From assembly GCA_003116875.1 (NCBI GenBank), contig BCKT01000010.1, forward strand, positions 620,001 through 684,000: a stretch of DNA of 64,000 nt. The letters are read 5' to 3'. Every line of letters starts with the position of its first letter. The stretch's first letter is position 1. Made by a program: the position numbers and the translations under genes. Below are positions 9,264-21,173 of the stretch, in pieces. This DNA is from Takashimella koratensis (Eukaryota; Basidiomycota; Tremellomycetes; Trichosporonales; Tetragoniomycetaceae). Below the pieces are notes generated by a model. It did no database searches. It saw only the letters and a list, made by a program, of their open reading frames with translations, and was not told where the DNA came from.

Positions 9264-11763
9264 GGTGCAGTGATATAGAGGGTGGGTGTGGAGGATGAAG
9301 GAGAGTGCAAGAGGAGGAACGAGCCAGGCGTGGAGAAATGGAAATGCAACTCGGGTCGGGATAAAATAGACCGGGGGGGGAAATAAATAAAATAAAAAGA
9401 AGCCGGGGGTGAGACTAGCAGCCGGCAAGAGGAATGGGAGGAGAGAGGTCGATACTGAGAGAGAGGAAGCAAGTGAGTGAGAGCAAGGAAGTGACAGTGG
9501 GTGTAGACGGACGTCAAGTGCGATGGGTAGGAGTGTAGATGGAACGAGGCGAAACGGGTAACGACTGCGAGCAATGACGATCAGGGGCAGGCAGTCTGTG
9601 GCGCGTGTGCACTGGTCCCAGTTATGAGATGGACTCGAGGCGATCTGTGGTGTCAAGAAAGAACAGAGAGAAAGAGAGAGCAGGATGCATGAGATGTTTT
9701 GTTGGCGAGTTTGTCTGGCCATGTATGATAGAGACGGTACCGCTGAGTAGATCCGTACAAGGCCGAAGCGACGTGGACGTTGGGGTCGTGGGTGTGGACA
9801 CTGAGTCGATTCGAGATGGACCCAGAATAGTCGCCGCCACAGTCGGCAGTATCGGGAAACCAATCAGAGAATTGATTTGGTGTGTAGAGGGGAGAGGAAG
9901 GGGTCAGATCTGGTTTTTGTGGACGAGCAACTACCCCGCGTGCCTTCTGCCATCCAGAGGGGGAGAAAGGCCGTTTGGATCCGGGATGAGACTGCGGCGG
10001 GTGCTAGGCAAGGAGGGGCTGGGCACTGGGGGGTGTGCTCGTGTTTCCGTTTGATGGCAGGCCTATCATTCCCGTCGCGTAGCCTCGATCACCCCGTTAT
10101 AGCTCACGTCCACTGTTTCGATGATGACGTATGCGTGTGCGGTCTAAGCAGGGGGAAGAGATAAACCGCATTCCTTGAGCACCGACTCGCTTACCGATTG
10201 CACCATTTGCCGCTGCGGTGGGCACGAGGGAGCCCGGTGCCACGTTCGGGGTTTTGGAAAGCAAGCGGGTGGTATGTGCGGGGACGAGATAGAGAGGGTG
10301 TTGTATTATAAGAATTGTATTGGACGAGATAGGGCCAGGTTGAATGAGGTGTGGTGGTTGTATTGGGATTGCGCATGGGCCGCTTGTGGTCCTGGCAGGC
10401 TGGGCGGTGGAATGCTAATAGGAGGAGTGTATTGAGTCCCGCCTGAGTATTAGCCTCGGGTTTTGCCCCTGGCGGTGACCCCTAGCGCCCTCTGGTCTCT
10501 CGCCTTGTCCCCCGCGGCCTGCCCCCTGCCCCCTGCCCCCTGCCCCTCGTCCCCCTCCGTCGTCACACATCTAATCACCCTCCTACCCACCCACACCCAC
10601 ACCCACACCCACCCCACCCCACCACCCACCGCACCGCACCACCTCGTATTTACCTCGTCTCTCATCTTCCCACCTACATCCATCATCCATCGTCCTCTTC
10701 ACCCCGCGTCCCCATCCACCCATCCAACCTCTACACTGTGAGTACTCCCCTCCCCGTCTCTCTCCTATGCTTCTCCTCCACCCCCAAGCAACCACCACGA
10801 CCACTCAGCCGTCCGTCGGCGCGGGGCACGCGCCATCGACCGTGTGGAGTAGCACCAGTCTCATCCAACCGGGTCTCCTCTCCTCTCCTCTCCATCCTCC
10901 TTTGTCGACTCCTTCCTCTGTTCCCACCACTACCCAACCCCCACTCGCCTTCCAACCATCTCTCTACCCCATCCTCTCTCTTGGCTGCCGCTTGCGCGTT
11001 CAAATCCCCGCCGTCGTTGCCAGTCTCCGACGTGTTTGCCCAAAGCGGACATCATCATCATATCATCATCGCCCAAAGGCCGGGCCATCCGCTGACCGTT
11101 CTCCACTTTCTCCCCCTCGCGCGACCTCTTTTCTCTTTCTTCCCATTCTCCATCCACATACATTACCATCCATCCACACGCACTTGTCTCTGTAACACCT
11201 ACTCTGCAACAAAACACTAGTCCAAGGTGAGCGTCGTTGCGTTTCGACCGGGACTGGTTGGCCGGGGCATTTTGGGTTGGGGGCAGGGTGGGAGCCAGAC
11301 CATCCAGCCAGCGCGGCGTCAGGGTTCCCCCCTTGCCGCCCAATCCTCTCACCAATCTCTCTCCCTTTCCATCCCATTCCATCCCTTCAACGTCGTGCAT
11401 CCATCTCCTCGATTCGTATCCATCCATCTCGTGCATTACATCCCCTTCTTGGTCCTTATCTCTGCGTCTGGCCCCAGTTGCCACCCGCGCCTTTTGCCCA
11501 GTCCGTGTCCTCGTCCACGTCGCGTTTCCACGTCTCATTTTACCCCCGTTCGTTTCCCGCGCTACTGCTTTGTGTGGACCGGTTTGATGATGATTGAGAC
11601 GCGTTTGCTTTTCCCATCATACTCACCTTCTCTCCTCGTTTGCGCGAAAAACACGTCGAATCCATGAGCTGACCCAACGTGTCTTTCCAATCCGATTCAC
11701 TTTTTTGGTGCACTCCCAACCCGCCAAATCACCCCGCTCGCATCGCCCCTTCGCATTCGCCAG
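9264..11763. promoter_or_regulatory. Divergent promoter region of DUF2408 (-) and 14-3-3 (+), pyrimidine-rich leader
   Basis: This 2.5-kb gap between two divergent genes is the second largest in the window. From about 10,450 to 11,760 the plus strand is strongly C/T-rich, as is common in front of highly expressed fungal genes. A C-rich simple repeat (CCCACAC units) lies at about 10,583-10,650. Possible 5'-UTR introns are visible: a donor GTGAGTACTCC near 10,739, an acceptor CACTAG near 11,219, a second donor GTGAGCG at 11,227, and a CAG directly before the 14-3-3 ATG at 11,761-11,763. ORFs here are low-complexity and I do not call any as genes. Confidence 0.5.
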
Positions 11764-12760
11764 ATGTCCAACCGCGAAGACTCTGTCTACCTCGCCAAGC
11801 TCGCTGAGCAGGCTGAGCGTTACGAGGGTGAGTCTACCACAGTGTCTCGATAGATCTCGCTAACGAATCCTCAGAGATGGTCGAGAACATGAAGACCGTC
11901 GCCTCTTCCGACCAGGAGCTCACCGTTGAGGAGCGTAACCTCCTCTCGGTCGCTTACAAGAACGTCATTGGTGCCCGCCGTGCGTCGTGGCGCATCGTCT
12001 CCTCGATCGAGCAGAAGGAGGAGTCCAAGGGCAACGAGGCCCAGGTCACCATGATCAAGACCTACCGCGAGAAGATTGAGGCCGAGCTTGCCAAGATCTG
12101 CGAGGACATTCTTGACGTTCTCGAGAAGCACCTCATCCCCTCGGCTGCCTCGGGCGAGTCGAAGGTCTTCTACCACAAGATGTAAGCAAGACTTGGAGAC
12201 AGCGCTGACTTGTTAGGATGGGTGACTACCACCGCTACCTCGCCGAGTTTGCTACCGGTGACAAGCGCAAGGACTCGGCCGACAAGTCCCTCGAGGCCTA
12301 CAAGGCCGCCTCGGACGTCGCTGTTACCGAGCTCCCCCCTACCCACCCCATCCGTCTTGGTCTCGCCCTCAACTTCTCCGTCTTCTAGTGAGTGCGAATG
12401 TCTGTCAGAGCTGACGGTGCAGCTACGAGATCCTCAACAGCCCCGACCGTGCCTGCCACCTCGCCAAGCAGGCGTTCGACGACGCTATTGCCGAGCTTGA
12501 CACCCTGTCGGAGGAGTCTTACAAGTGAGTGTTGTGGCTGAGGCCAGGATCGCCGCTGACCGTTGTAGGGACTCGACTCTTATCATGCAGCTCCTCCGTG
12601 ACAACCTCACGCTCTGGACCTCTGACATGCAGGATGCCGGTGAGTATGGCCATGGGACGGCGTTGTAGAGGAACTCGCAAACTGACAGACACTAGCCGCC
12701 CCCGAGGACGCGCCCAAGAAGGAGGAGGAGGTTAAGGATGACACTGCGGCCGCCGCTTAA
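11764..12760 (+). CDS. BMH1: 14-3-3 protein
   Basis: Exons: 11764-11827, 11875-12181, 12217-12387, 12423-12524, 12569-12639, 12696-12760; total 780 nt, 259 residues. 14-3-3 proteins are dimeric cytosolic adaptors that bind phosphoserine/threonine sites on signalling and metabolic proteins. The family signatures are complete: [20 protein letters not shown] at the N-terminus, [56 protein letters not shown] and [19 protein letters not shown]. The tail is variable and acidic ([15 protein letters not shown]...). Length is typical. Codons are strongly biased to C-ending synonyms, which suggests high expression. The introns are very short (35-56 nt). A CAG directly before the ATG suggests that a 5'-UTR intron may end at the start codon. 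The identity is certain; the paralogue name is only indicative. Confidence 0.97.
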
Positions 12761-14424
12761 ATCTGCACATCGAGATGAAAACGGCGCAAGTCGAAATTGT
12801 GGTTTCGAACCGTTGTTTTTTTTTTTTGATCCGTGTCTCTTTATTCGCCCGCTCGTCTTCATTTCCAGAAAGCTCCCCATCTTTATTTTCTCCTTTTCTC
12901 AAGCTCGTCTCGACTCCATTGCAGCAACAGGCTCGGCTTTGTGATTTCGTGATTCGTCTCGATCCGCGCTTTTCTCTGCGTTGGGTCTCGTGTTGGTCCT
13001 ATCAGCCTCACGTCTCCCCTTCGCTCGGTTCTTCCTTTTCTTCTCGTGTCCCTAGTTTTTCTACCTTTTCAACCAACTCTCCCACCCTCTCTTTTCTCGA
13101 CAAACCCCATTCTTCACCTGTCCTTTACAGGCCTTGCAGAGAATCTACTCGTTGGGAAATGGTCCCCCTACATCCTTGCCTCCATCTTCAATTGTGCTTG
13201 GTCACGTCCTTTTTTTCTTCTTTCTGTTTTTGGACCCTCGTCCTACCATTTTCTATTTCCCACTCGATACGAAAGATAAAGAAGAAATCAAAGAAGCTTT
13301 CCTTGAACTCCACCACCACCACCACCCTACTCCCTCTTCTGCTCAAAGTCGATATCCTCAAAGTCCATGTCATGAAGCCGTTTTTACTCGTTCATGACTA
13401 CTGCGAACTGACGAATGCGTGATTCTCATGATACTGACAACGAGGAGGTATGAGTCAAAGTCTGCGTGGATTTGAGACGAGTCAAGTGGGTGATGTTTCG
13501 TGTCAGAGGTTGACATGACTAGAGGAGGATGATCGAGTCGTGTTTGAAGCCCCAGGTTTGGCCATGTGGCACCTTTTTTTTTTTTCGGGCACGTGAATTG
13601 GGAATTAAAACCCCCTGGGGAAGGGGCGCGGTCAGGCCGTTCTCGACCACACCCACGCGCGGGAGTCTCACGTCAGGGGCGATAAGGAGCGCTGTCTGTT
13701 ACGCGGCACTGCTACATAGAACAAGTGGTATGGCGGGAGAAAGAGAGGGACAAGTCGGCCGACAACGTGATGAGCACAGGTCACGGCCATGTGGGTTCGC
13801 GAGGCAGCGACAGGAGGAGCAACGTAACAGAGCAACGGTAAGAGGACTCACAAACAAAGGGAGGTAGTCAAAGTAAGCAACCATCTACAGTGTGTGATCA
13901 CGAACAAAAGGAGCCCTTGATAGGTTTCTGAAGGTTAAGATCACAGAGGCGCGGGGGGATTGGTAGACACCTCGCTCGGGTCGGAAAGAGCCACTCGTTC
14001 CAAAAGGCACGGAACCAAAACGTGATTTTGTGCGATATTTCGTCAGCTCGTCATCTCGTCAGCTTGCCATTACAGACCCGAGACCAGCTATAGATACCGT
14101 TCCTCTCAAAGAGCAGTTTGGTGAGCTAGGATGAGCCGAATCGCGAAATGTCAGGCGAAAGAGGTTGAGACCCGTCCTGTCCCGCCTGGGAAGTAGAAAC
14201 CGCAAGGGCCCGGACTTTTTTTTTCTTTTTTCTTTTTTTGCCACCTACCTGTTTTACGTTTTGTTTTGTTTAGTTTACTCTTTCACGAATTTTCTTTTCG
14301 AATGTGTACAACCTGTTTCCAACCGTCACTGACATCTTCGACCTCACCCTCGACGCTTCCGACCACCTTCCCACGAGCCGTGTTCACTTCTCCCTCTCTC
14401 CACAGTCTTTCCTTTCCTTCTCCC
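12761..14424. other. Intergenic between 14-3-3 and UPF0538
   Basis: This 1.66-kb gap starts with a T/C-rich 14-3-3 3' region (to about 13,400) and continues into purine-rich sequence and then the UPF0538 upstream region, with T-rich runs near 14,216-14,280. No ORF has coding-like composition or a recognisable domain. I saw no tRNA or other RNA gene. Confidence 0.55.
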
Positions 14425-16123
14425 ATGCCTGACCAAGCATCCTCTTCTTCAGCCTCCGCGTCGGGAGGTGTAGTTGGGCCCTCCGTTCCCTCCGTTCCCT
14501 CCGCCCCTCTCTCCGCTCCTTCCTTCGCCTCTGAGATCCCATCCTTCGCTCCTCCGCCAGACCAACTCCTCCACGAGCCACTAGCTACCGAGCTCCGACC
14601 CGTCTCTAGCGCCACCCTCACGATCAGAGTCATCAAGTCGTTTCCATACCGGACCCAGAAGAGCCTGGTTCTCAAGGATGTGGACCTGAGTAAGACCACG
14701 GTCGGAGAGGTCATGGAGAGGGTCAAGGAAGGTGAGTGGGTGTACGTGACTTTGGGTTTGGGTGGGGATGTAGAGGACGAGGGTGAGGATGGAGAAGTGG
14801 AGAACACCGGTAGGAAAGGGTCAAACGCGTAGGCAGGTGAGCAGGGTGACGGGGCCGGTGCTCGAGCTCAGGTGAGAGGATAAAGAGGGTAAAGGAATTT
14901 GAATGGAGCCTGTCAAGTGTCCAAGCTTGCCGTTTGCCGTTGGCGTCCCGTGATCTCCTATGATAGCCAATAGTATCTGACCTGCTCAACTCGAATCCAA
15001 AAGCTAACCCTTGACTTCCCCTTCTCTCCTCGCTTGGCTCTTCTCTTCCTCCGTCTGTCCCCGTCGTCTTTCTCATCTCGCTCACCTCAACCTCTACGTC
15101 AATCCCAACCTCAACCTCGACTCAACCTCGACTCAACCTCGATTCAACCTCGACTCCTACCTCAACCTTGAACCGCAATTCACCTCCGATCCGCAGCACT
15201 CAAGACCGCCCCGGGGTTCAAGCCGTACCGCGCGCTCAAACTTGATACGTTGAAGAAATACACGGTGGCGCATGGGCACAAGGTGAGTCTGGCTTTGGTG
15301 GGTTGCGCGGTTCGGCGTTAGGATCCCCGGGGTCAGGGGTTAGTGGGAACGAAGGGTGAAGAGAGGGGGTAGATGTGAGGAGTAAGGAATGGGGACGTGG
15401 AGAGAAGCGTCGTGTTGCGTGTCATATCTATCAAAAACGGTAACGCTGATACCTGTTTCATGTTCATTCTTATTCGATTCCCGCCCGTCCTAATCCGACC
15501 CATTCTTCTATCAATCCGCTAATACCCTACTCACCCCTCTCGCTCTACTTGGACCACTCAATCTTCTCGGGCCTCTCGGGCCGCTCCCTGTGCTCCCTGT
15601 AACTGTTGGACTGCGGTGCAGACGATCAACCTGATTATCAACCTCGACCACGACGAGTGGATCCTGGACGACTTGAGCAAGACCCTTGTCGATGTAGGAT
15701 GCGGTGAGTCGTTTTGTCCTGCCACCCATTTGCCTTTGCTTTTGCCTTCACCCTACGTCGTCTGTCCCGGCCTTGGTTTTTGTTTCTTGTAATGTCCCCG
15801 CGCTTGGACCCTCTCGGCTCGGGCTTTGGTCTTGGCTTCGATCTTGGCTTCGCTGTCCGTGTGAACCTGGACAAATGCTGATCCGGCGACGTGTATAGAG
15901 AACGAAACCGAGTTGTCATTCTTCAATCGCGCAGAGTACGAGGAGTTTAAATTGAATCCCGAGGTACGTCTGCTGGTGATTGATTTTTTGATCTGCTCTT
16001 GTCGCTTTTGCACCTCTTCACAGTACACAAGACAGGGTTTCGCCAGTCGTGGGTGGCTATACCCTGTGGTCTACTCGTCTTGACGTGACTGACACTTTGT
16101 TCATCCAGGTCAAGTGGGACTAA
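14425..16123 (+). CDS. UPF0538 (C2orf76-like) family protein
   Basis: Exons: 14425-14731, 15197-15282, 15622-15703, 15899-15963, 16109-16123; total 555 nt, 184 residues. After a Ser/Pro/Ala-rich N-terminus the conserved part reads LTIRVIKSFPYRTQKSLVLKDVDL, FKPYRALKLDTLKKYTVAHGHKT, LIINLDHDEWILDDLSKTLVDVGC, ENETELSFFNRAEYEEFKLNPE and ends VKWD. It is collinear with vertebrate C2orf76, which has RLIRSFEHR, YDALKI..HKSKTNELV and EIAFFCEEDYKNYKANP. The family is uncharacterised; a ubiquitin-like fold is plausible but that is inference. The last coding exon is only 15 nt (four codons plus stop). The start is uncertain: an in-frame ATG at 14,301 would add 41 low-complexity residues. Intron 1 holds a tandem CTCAACCTCGA repeat. 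Confidence 0.85.
15108..15155 (+). repeat. Tandem CTCAACCTCGA repeat in UPF0538 intron 1
   Basis: About four head-to-tail copies of an 11-bp CTCAACCTCGA unit, one with a single change, upstream of the exon starting at 15,197. The repeat adds no stop-free coding extension. Confidence 0.85.
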
Positions 16124-17353
16124 ACTCGACACCTCCTCCCTCCACTCTTTTGGAACGTCTTTCTTCAACTCCGATCTCTTCATCCACAAGCATCAGCATC
16201 CACTGCAATCATGAGTCATTGTATATCAACCCTACTTTATTTCAATTTTGCTCTTTCCGGTCACTCTTTCTCGCTTTTCATCGCATAGTTGTCCCTCCTT
16301 AGATCCAAGACATGAGAAGATGATTTCCCTCTAGGAGACTTCTTTTACACTCAACCCCATGTACACACATTGCGTATTGCGCCAATCTAGCTTGACTTTT
16401 CTCCCTCTTGATGTCTAAATGGCACCTCGGCACGCTGTAACCCCCGTAGTCTTGGGATACACAGAATGAAGCGAGAGAGCCACACCGTCTATTGATTGTC
16501 CCTGCGATGCACGGAGTGAGTTAGGAACTTGCTTTTCCAAAGTGGCGGGACTTGACGAGGATTGATATGCCCAAGTGGGGGATGAAGGAGAGGTAAAAGG
16601 TAGAAATACGCTCTCACGTTCTGAAGTGAGAAGGACCGTATCTGAATCAAATCCAAACTTTGATCCCTCAAGTTCTCCCCAGACTGATACTGATTGAATA
16701 CAGATAGAGTCAAGTCGATTGTACAGGCAAAAGGCACCAGAAGCGTGTCTCACTGACATGACCATTTGAGGTACTGCAAGTCTGAGCAAAACGAGAAAGA
16801 CATCAGGCGCTCGAGAGCAGCAAGCTCATTTCGCTACCGTACCTCGCTGATGCCCCCCCCCCCCCCCAAGTCCTAGGATCACCACGAACCAAGCCAACGT
16901 CACCACAGTCCAGGAAAACGACGTGGCTTGACCTGCTCTATCTATTCCATACAGGTTCATCACCGAAAGTTAACTTTTCTTCTGGAGCAGTCACGAGCGC
17001 AATGATGTTCATACACTCGAAATCTTCAGTCTTTCAGATTACAAACGTAGAAAGTGCTTGGAAAGAGAAACGAGAACCGAGAGTTATATATATCTGTATA
17101 GACACATTCAGAGGGGACTAGCTACAGGGACTATTACTTCTTATATCGACATTACCTTTGTTCTGATTCTTCGTTTCCTCGGCCAGTTACTTGTGTTTTT
17201 CTTATTTTTCTCAATCACGTCGTTTCTCCTCGATCACTCAGACCAGGTTTCTTCTTTCAGAGCAGATGATTATTATCATACACTATACGATCCCGAACTT
17301 GACCTATCCCTTGGTCGTTGGTCTTCTGACCACCGAGGTCGCGAGGTCGGAGC
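16124..17353. other. Convergent intergenic region with poly-C tract
   Basis: This 1.2-kb gap separates the stops of UPF0538 (+) and the stomatin-like gene (-). It holds a run of 15 C at 16,853-16,867. An ORF on the minus strand at 16,415-16,789 (124 residues) has no recognisable domain and lacks the codon bias of the neighbours. I do not call it. Confidence 0.5.
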
Positions 17354-19453
17354 TCAGACGCTCGCCATGGAGGTAAGCAACCCGGCTTGCGACGAAGGTC
17401 CACCAACGGGGTACCCGCCCTCCTCTTCGCGGACAGACGCGGCAATCTGCTGCTGCACGTTGCCGTCCGAGACACCGCCGCCGGCACCCATGACGCCGAG
17501 GTTCATCGGGACTGCGGGGTGGTTAGTTATATGAGTTGTATGGGGTTTTGAGGCAAAATGGCGGAATTTTCAGAAAAAGTGGCGGAATTTGAACCAAGTG
17601 GGAAATGACCCCTCATGCTTCCGGCAACCTCAGAAAGCGTCTGGAGATGTTCTGGCAACGTTCTCGCCGTGTCAGAGCGCAAGAACACTCACCGAACACT
17701 GTCTTGCTATTCGAAGACCTTGCCATGCTCTGGCTTCCGTTAGCAAGCTGCGCGATTAAAGCTTGTCTGGCGACTTACCTGGAGCGCCTCGAGTTGACGA
17801 ATCTGCATGGCAGCAGGGGACGCGAGGATCTGAAGCGGGAGGGTCAACATTGAGCTAACTTGTCCAAGCCGATATCAATCTTGGACTTGATACTCACGTC
17901 GGCAGCCTGTCGCATGAGCTTGGCGGCCTCGACTTCAGCGCGAGCAGCGATAACCTTGCTCTCTCCGATACGCTTCTGGGTAGCAGCCGACGAGAGCGAT
18001 TGCTGCAAATCGGTCGAGAAGACAATGTCCTTGAGGAGGATGGACTCGATGGAGACACCCCACTTCTCAGCGGTGGTCTCGATCTGCGACAGGTCAGATC
18101 GCATCGGGAGATGACTTTGTGGAATAAAGAGGCATGAGATGGACTTACGATCTCGGTGACTTCCTGAGCGAGACCTTCGCGGTCAGAGATGACGCTTTGG
18201 AGGACCTAAACGGAATTAGCAGAAGCAAATTATATCTGGAGGGATGGACCGCGTGCAACTCACACGACCACCGACGACCTGACGAAGAGTGGTCTCTGTT
18301 TCGTGTCAGCGATTTTGTCGAGCAGTGCAGGTGAATGTCACTCACGAGCACGCTCGACGAGGGCCATGCGGACGTCGTTGATACCGAACGCGGCACGGTA
18401 AGGCGAGACGACTGTAGTCAAATCAGAGATTACCCAGTGAGAAAGATAAGAGTGTGGACCGACAACGACGTACCGTGCCAGCAGATGACCGAGTCAATCT
18501 CGACAGAGACGTTGTCCTTGGTCTGCACTTGCTGACGCGGGACGGTGGTGAGCTGGATCTTGACGTCTGTGTGGTGTAAGCTGCGGTATGCGAGGGAGAG
18601 AAAGACCAAGCTGACGTACCGACGACGCGGAGGGACTCGGAGCAGACGTTGACCTTGACGAGACCGGGGTCGACAGACTGCGAGTTGTCAGCTGGTTCAT
18701 ACTAGTAAGAAAGCTAGAGCTGACCTTGTAGAACTGGCCGAAGCGGCTGACGAGACCTGTTGGGGTTAGTATCTGAACATGTCGAGTGGCCTGATCTGTG
18801 TGCGACCGAAACCCGACTCACCGACGGCACCCTGCTGAACCTCCCTGTACGGGTTGGGCAAAGGGCAGCAAGGAAGTTGGCCAAAAGTACCGACGCACGA
18901 GCCGAGGCCCGAGATCATGGACCCGTAGAACCCGTGCTGTGGTGTGTCAATGTAAGTTGCAAGTAGCCGAAGCCGGTAGGGCGCAGAGGGAGGTCACATG
19001 AAGGGGTCCTTTGCGAATGGTTGATTGAATGGGGACAGGGCAAGTGGGACGATAGGTAGTGGTGGTAGTGAGTAGCAGAGAGACGTACAGTGATAGACTC
19101 AGTGCCGAGGTCTTGGGCGTACGAAGGCTGCATCCTACGTGGGTCAGCATGATCGAGATGGTGAAAAGAGACCGTGAGACTCACTCGTTCTTGCGCAGCG
19201 GCTGGACAGTCTGTAGGTGATCTCGTCAGTTCGGCTGGGCTCAATCGATCGGTGGGCGTGCCCGACAAGAGTCTGCCTCGATGATTGCAACACTCACGAT
19301 CAAAGCGTCCATGGGCTGGGCCGGGGTACGGGCCGACATCTTCTGTTGGCGGGGAGCGTCCTCGGTAACGTACCTGTGGAGCTCGTCGTCGTCGGCGCGC
19401 ATGGTCGGCGGGGGCACGGCGGTGCTGTCGGAGGAGGGCTTGTGGTCTGCCAT
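17354..19453 (-). CDS. Stomatin-like SPFH/Band 7 protein
   Basis: Fourteen exons: 19298-19453, 19185-19210, 19089-19134, 18822-18936, 18725-18756, 18620-18677, 18474-18566, 18346-18411, 18264-18295, 18149-18205, 17898-18083, 17779-17829, 17693-17729, 17354-17511; total 1113 nt, 370 residues. SPFH proteins scaffold membrane microdomains. The N-terminus has a Cys-rich hydrophobic segment (GFYGSMISGLGSCVGTFGQLPCCPLPNPYREV) that probably dips into the membrane and may be palmitoylated. The Band 7 core follows: GLVSRFGQFYKSVDPGLVKV, VKIQLTTVPRQQVQTKDNVSV, INDVRMALVERAQTTLRQVVG, then a coiled-coil region with KRIGESKVIAARAEVEAAKLMRQAAD. Near the C-terminus ALQSMARSSNSKTVFVPM matches the stomatin oligomerisation tail. 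The order matches stomatins rather than prohibitins or flotillins. It is the most intron-rich gene in the window for its length. Confidence 0.92.
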
Positions 19454-21173
19454 TGTGCTTGGTTGGGTTGGTTGTGGGGTAGTCAAGGGCGGGTGTGCGG
19501 TGGTGGTGACTGTTGCAGGGGTAGGGGTAGGCAGTGGTGGTGAGTGTGAGAAGATGGGGTGGTGGGTGGTGGGTGGTGGGTGGTGGGTGGTGGGTGGTGG
19601 GACGATGGCGACGGCGATGAGAGAGGACGAGGTGGTTATTTATGGCTGGCAGTCACTTGCACTTTGTTGTCACCGGCTATTCTCCTTGTCGCCACCCTCT
19701 AACCGTACGCTGTACCCATCCGCCATCTCCGTCTCTCGTCTCGTGCCTCTACTCTGCCCTCCCCCTCTCCCCCTCCACCATCTGACAGCATCCGATTGTT
19801 CCCGAATCAGAGCTAACAACCTCTTTTGGATGGTGGGTGGGAATTGTATGGTTCGACTCGGTGGCCCCGCACCGCCTCTACCGATGGGCGAGTAATCAAT
19901 CCTAATCCCTGTCGTCATCATCACCTACCAGCGGACATTGCCGATGTAACCCTGACTCACCCTACATTCCAGCATTCACACCTCTCTCCCCTCACCCCCT
20001 CACCCCCTCACCCCCGTCTCCCCAGCCACATCGTGCTCACCGCCGCCCACCGCCATCCCTCTTGCCGATGCATGCCGAACAGGTCCCCTCAAACCCAGTC
20101 ACACCGCTTGCATTCAAACCCCCCTCCCCCCTTGACCTCGACCTTTTCTCCGTCCGTTCACGTTTTCTTCATTCTCCGCGCTCCCTACCCTGCCCCTTCC
20201 GGCCGACTGCCAAGGCCTCCGCGCCAAGCCGCCAGGGTCCCCGCGTCATCTCCCCAAGCCAAGCCGGCCGACGTGGCCGATACCGCTCGGCAGGAGGTAC
20301 CCCGCCTAAGCCCGGCCCACCGCCGAGCAACGAGTGCTGGGCGCGGCTGGAGCCGAAACCGTCTCCGCCGTCTCTGCTTCAACGGGCGCCGAGTGGATCA
20401 GGACCAAGGCACTGGTCAGTGCGGGGGAAGAGAGATCCGCCCGCGGCCGAGAGGAATGATAGCTTGGAACTTGTCCTTGTCCATATCAACACACAACGGG
20501 ATCTCCGTTGCACAGCAGTTTGGGAGTGTTGAACCCAGAGCAGACCCAGGCCTAGCAATCTCTGACTCGGAGTCACGGGTATGTATAGTTACGCTCGACC
20601 CGAGGCAACAGCATTATTGCTATGAATAGCCGTGCGCGATTTTCCTCGTCCATCAATCAGTTGGGATTGGCCTGTGGCCTGAACAGCACCGCGACACAGC
20701 GACCACTGCACGGGGGCACATGCAGGGGGACAAGGTTACATACAGCCTGCTGTTTACCGTTGATGATCACGGCGTGCCTGCTGACTACCTGCGATGCCCA
20801 TTCACTGTCTCGCCCAGGCCGTTCAGACTGCGGTATTTTCCCATTCGTCACCACTCGTCACTGAAACGTGGTCAACGTGGTCGACGTCGACCTGAGCACC
20901 AGCGCACCTGACATCCGGACCCATCTCATCTGAGATCTCAATCTCTCGTGACTCGGTGTGCGGCTCGTGACTGGACTAGCCCCCCGTGCTGCGCGCCCCG
21001 ATCTAGCTGGGGTCAGGGGGAGACGGTGGGCCCCGCGGGTTGAATACCGCCGTGGACGGATCAGACCGATTTCCTATTTCGCGTTGCTCAATTCCCACGA
21101 CGCGACATCAACACGGCGATAATCATCCGTCTCTTGGCTCGTCGTCGATCGCAGCAAGTGAAACCCGTGCACG
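19454..21173. promoter_or_regulatory. Divergent promoter region of the SPFH (-) and thioredoxin-like (+) genes
   Basis: This 1.7-kb gap contains a GGTGGGT tandem repeat (19,556-19,601) just upstream of the SPFH start and a CACCCCCT repeat near 19,988-20,015. A GC-rich island at about 20,180-20,460 shows coding-like third-position bias in short overlapping segments. I could not join them into a gene with credible splice sites. The rest shows no feature. Confidence 0.45.
19556..19601 (+). repeat. GGTGGGT tandem repeat
   Basis: Six to seven copies of the heptamer GGTGGGT on the plus strand, about 100 bp upstream of the SPFH start codon. The repeated GGG runs could form a G-quadruplex on the non-template side for that gene's divergent promoter; this is inference. 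Confidence 0.9.

Noticed and set aside
11584..11668. Box C/D snoRNA candidate (ATGATGA then CTGA about 80 nt later) in the 14-3-3 leader
   Set aside because: The flanking bases do not form a terminal stem and I could not find a D'/C' pair or a guide match to rRNA.
16415..16789. 124-codon ORF on the minus strand between UPF0538 and SPFH genes
   Set aside because: No recognisable domain, no codon bias like the neighbours, and it lies in a convergent 3' region.
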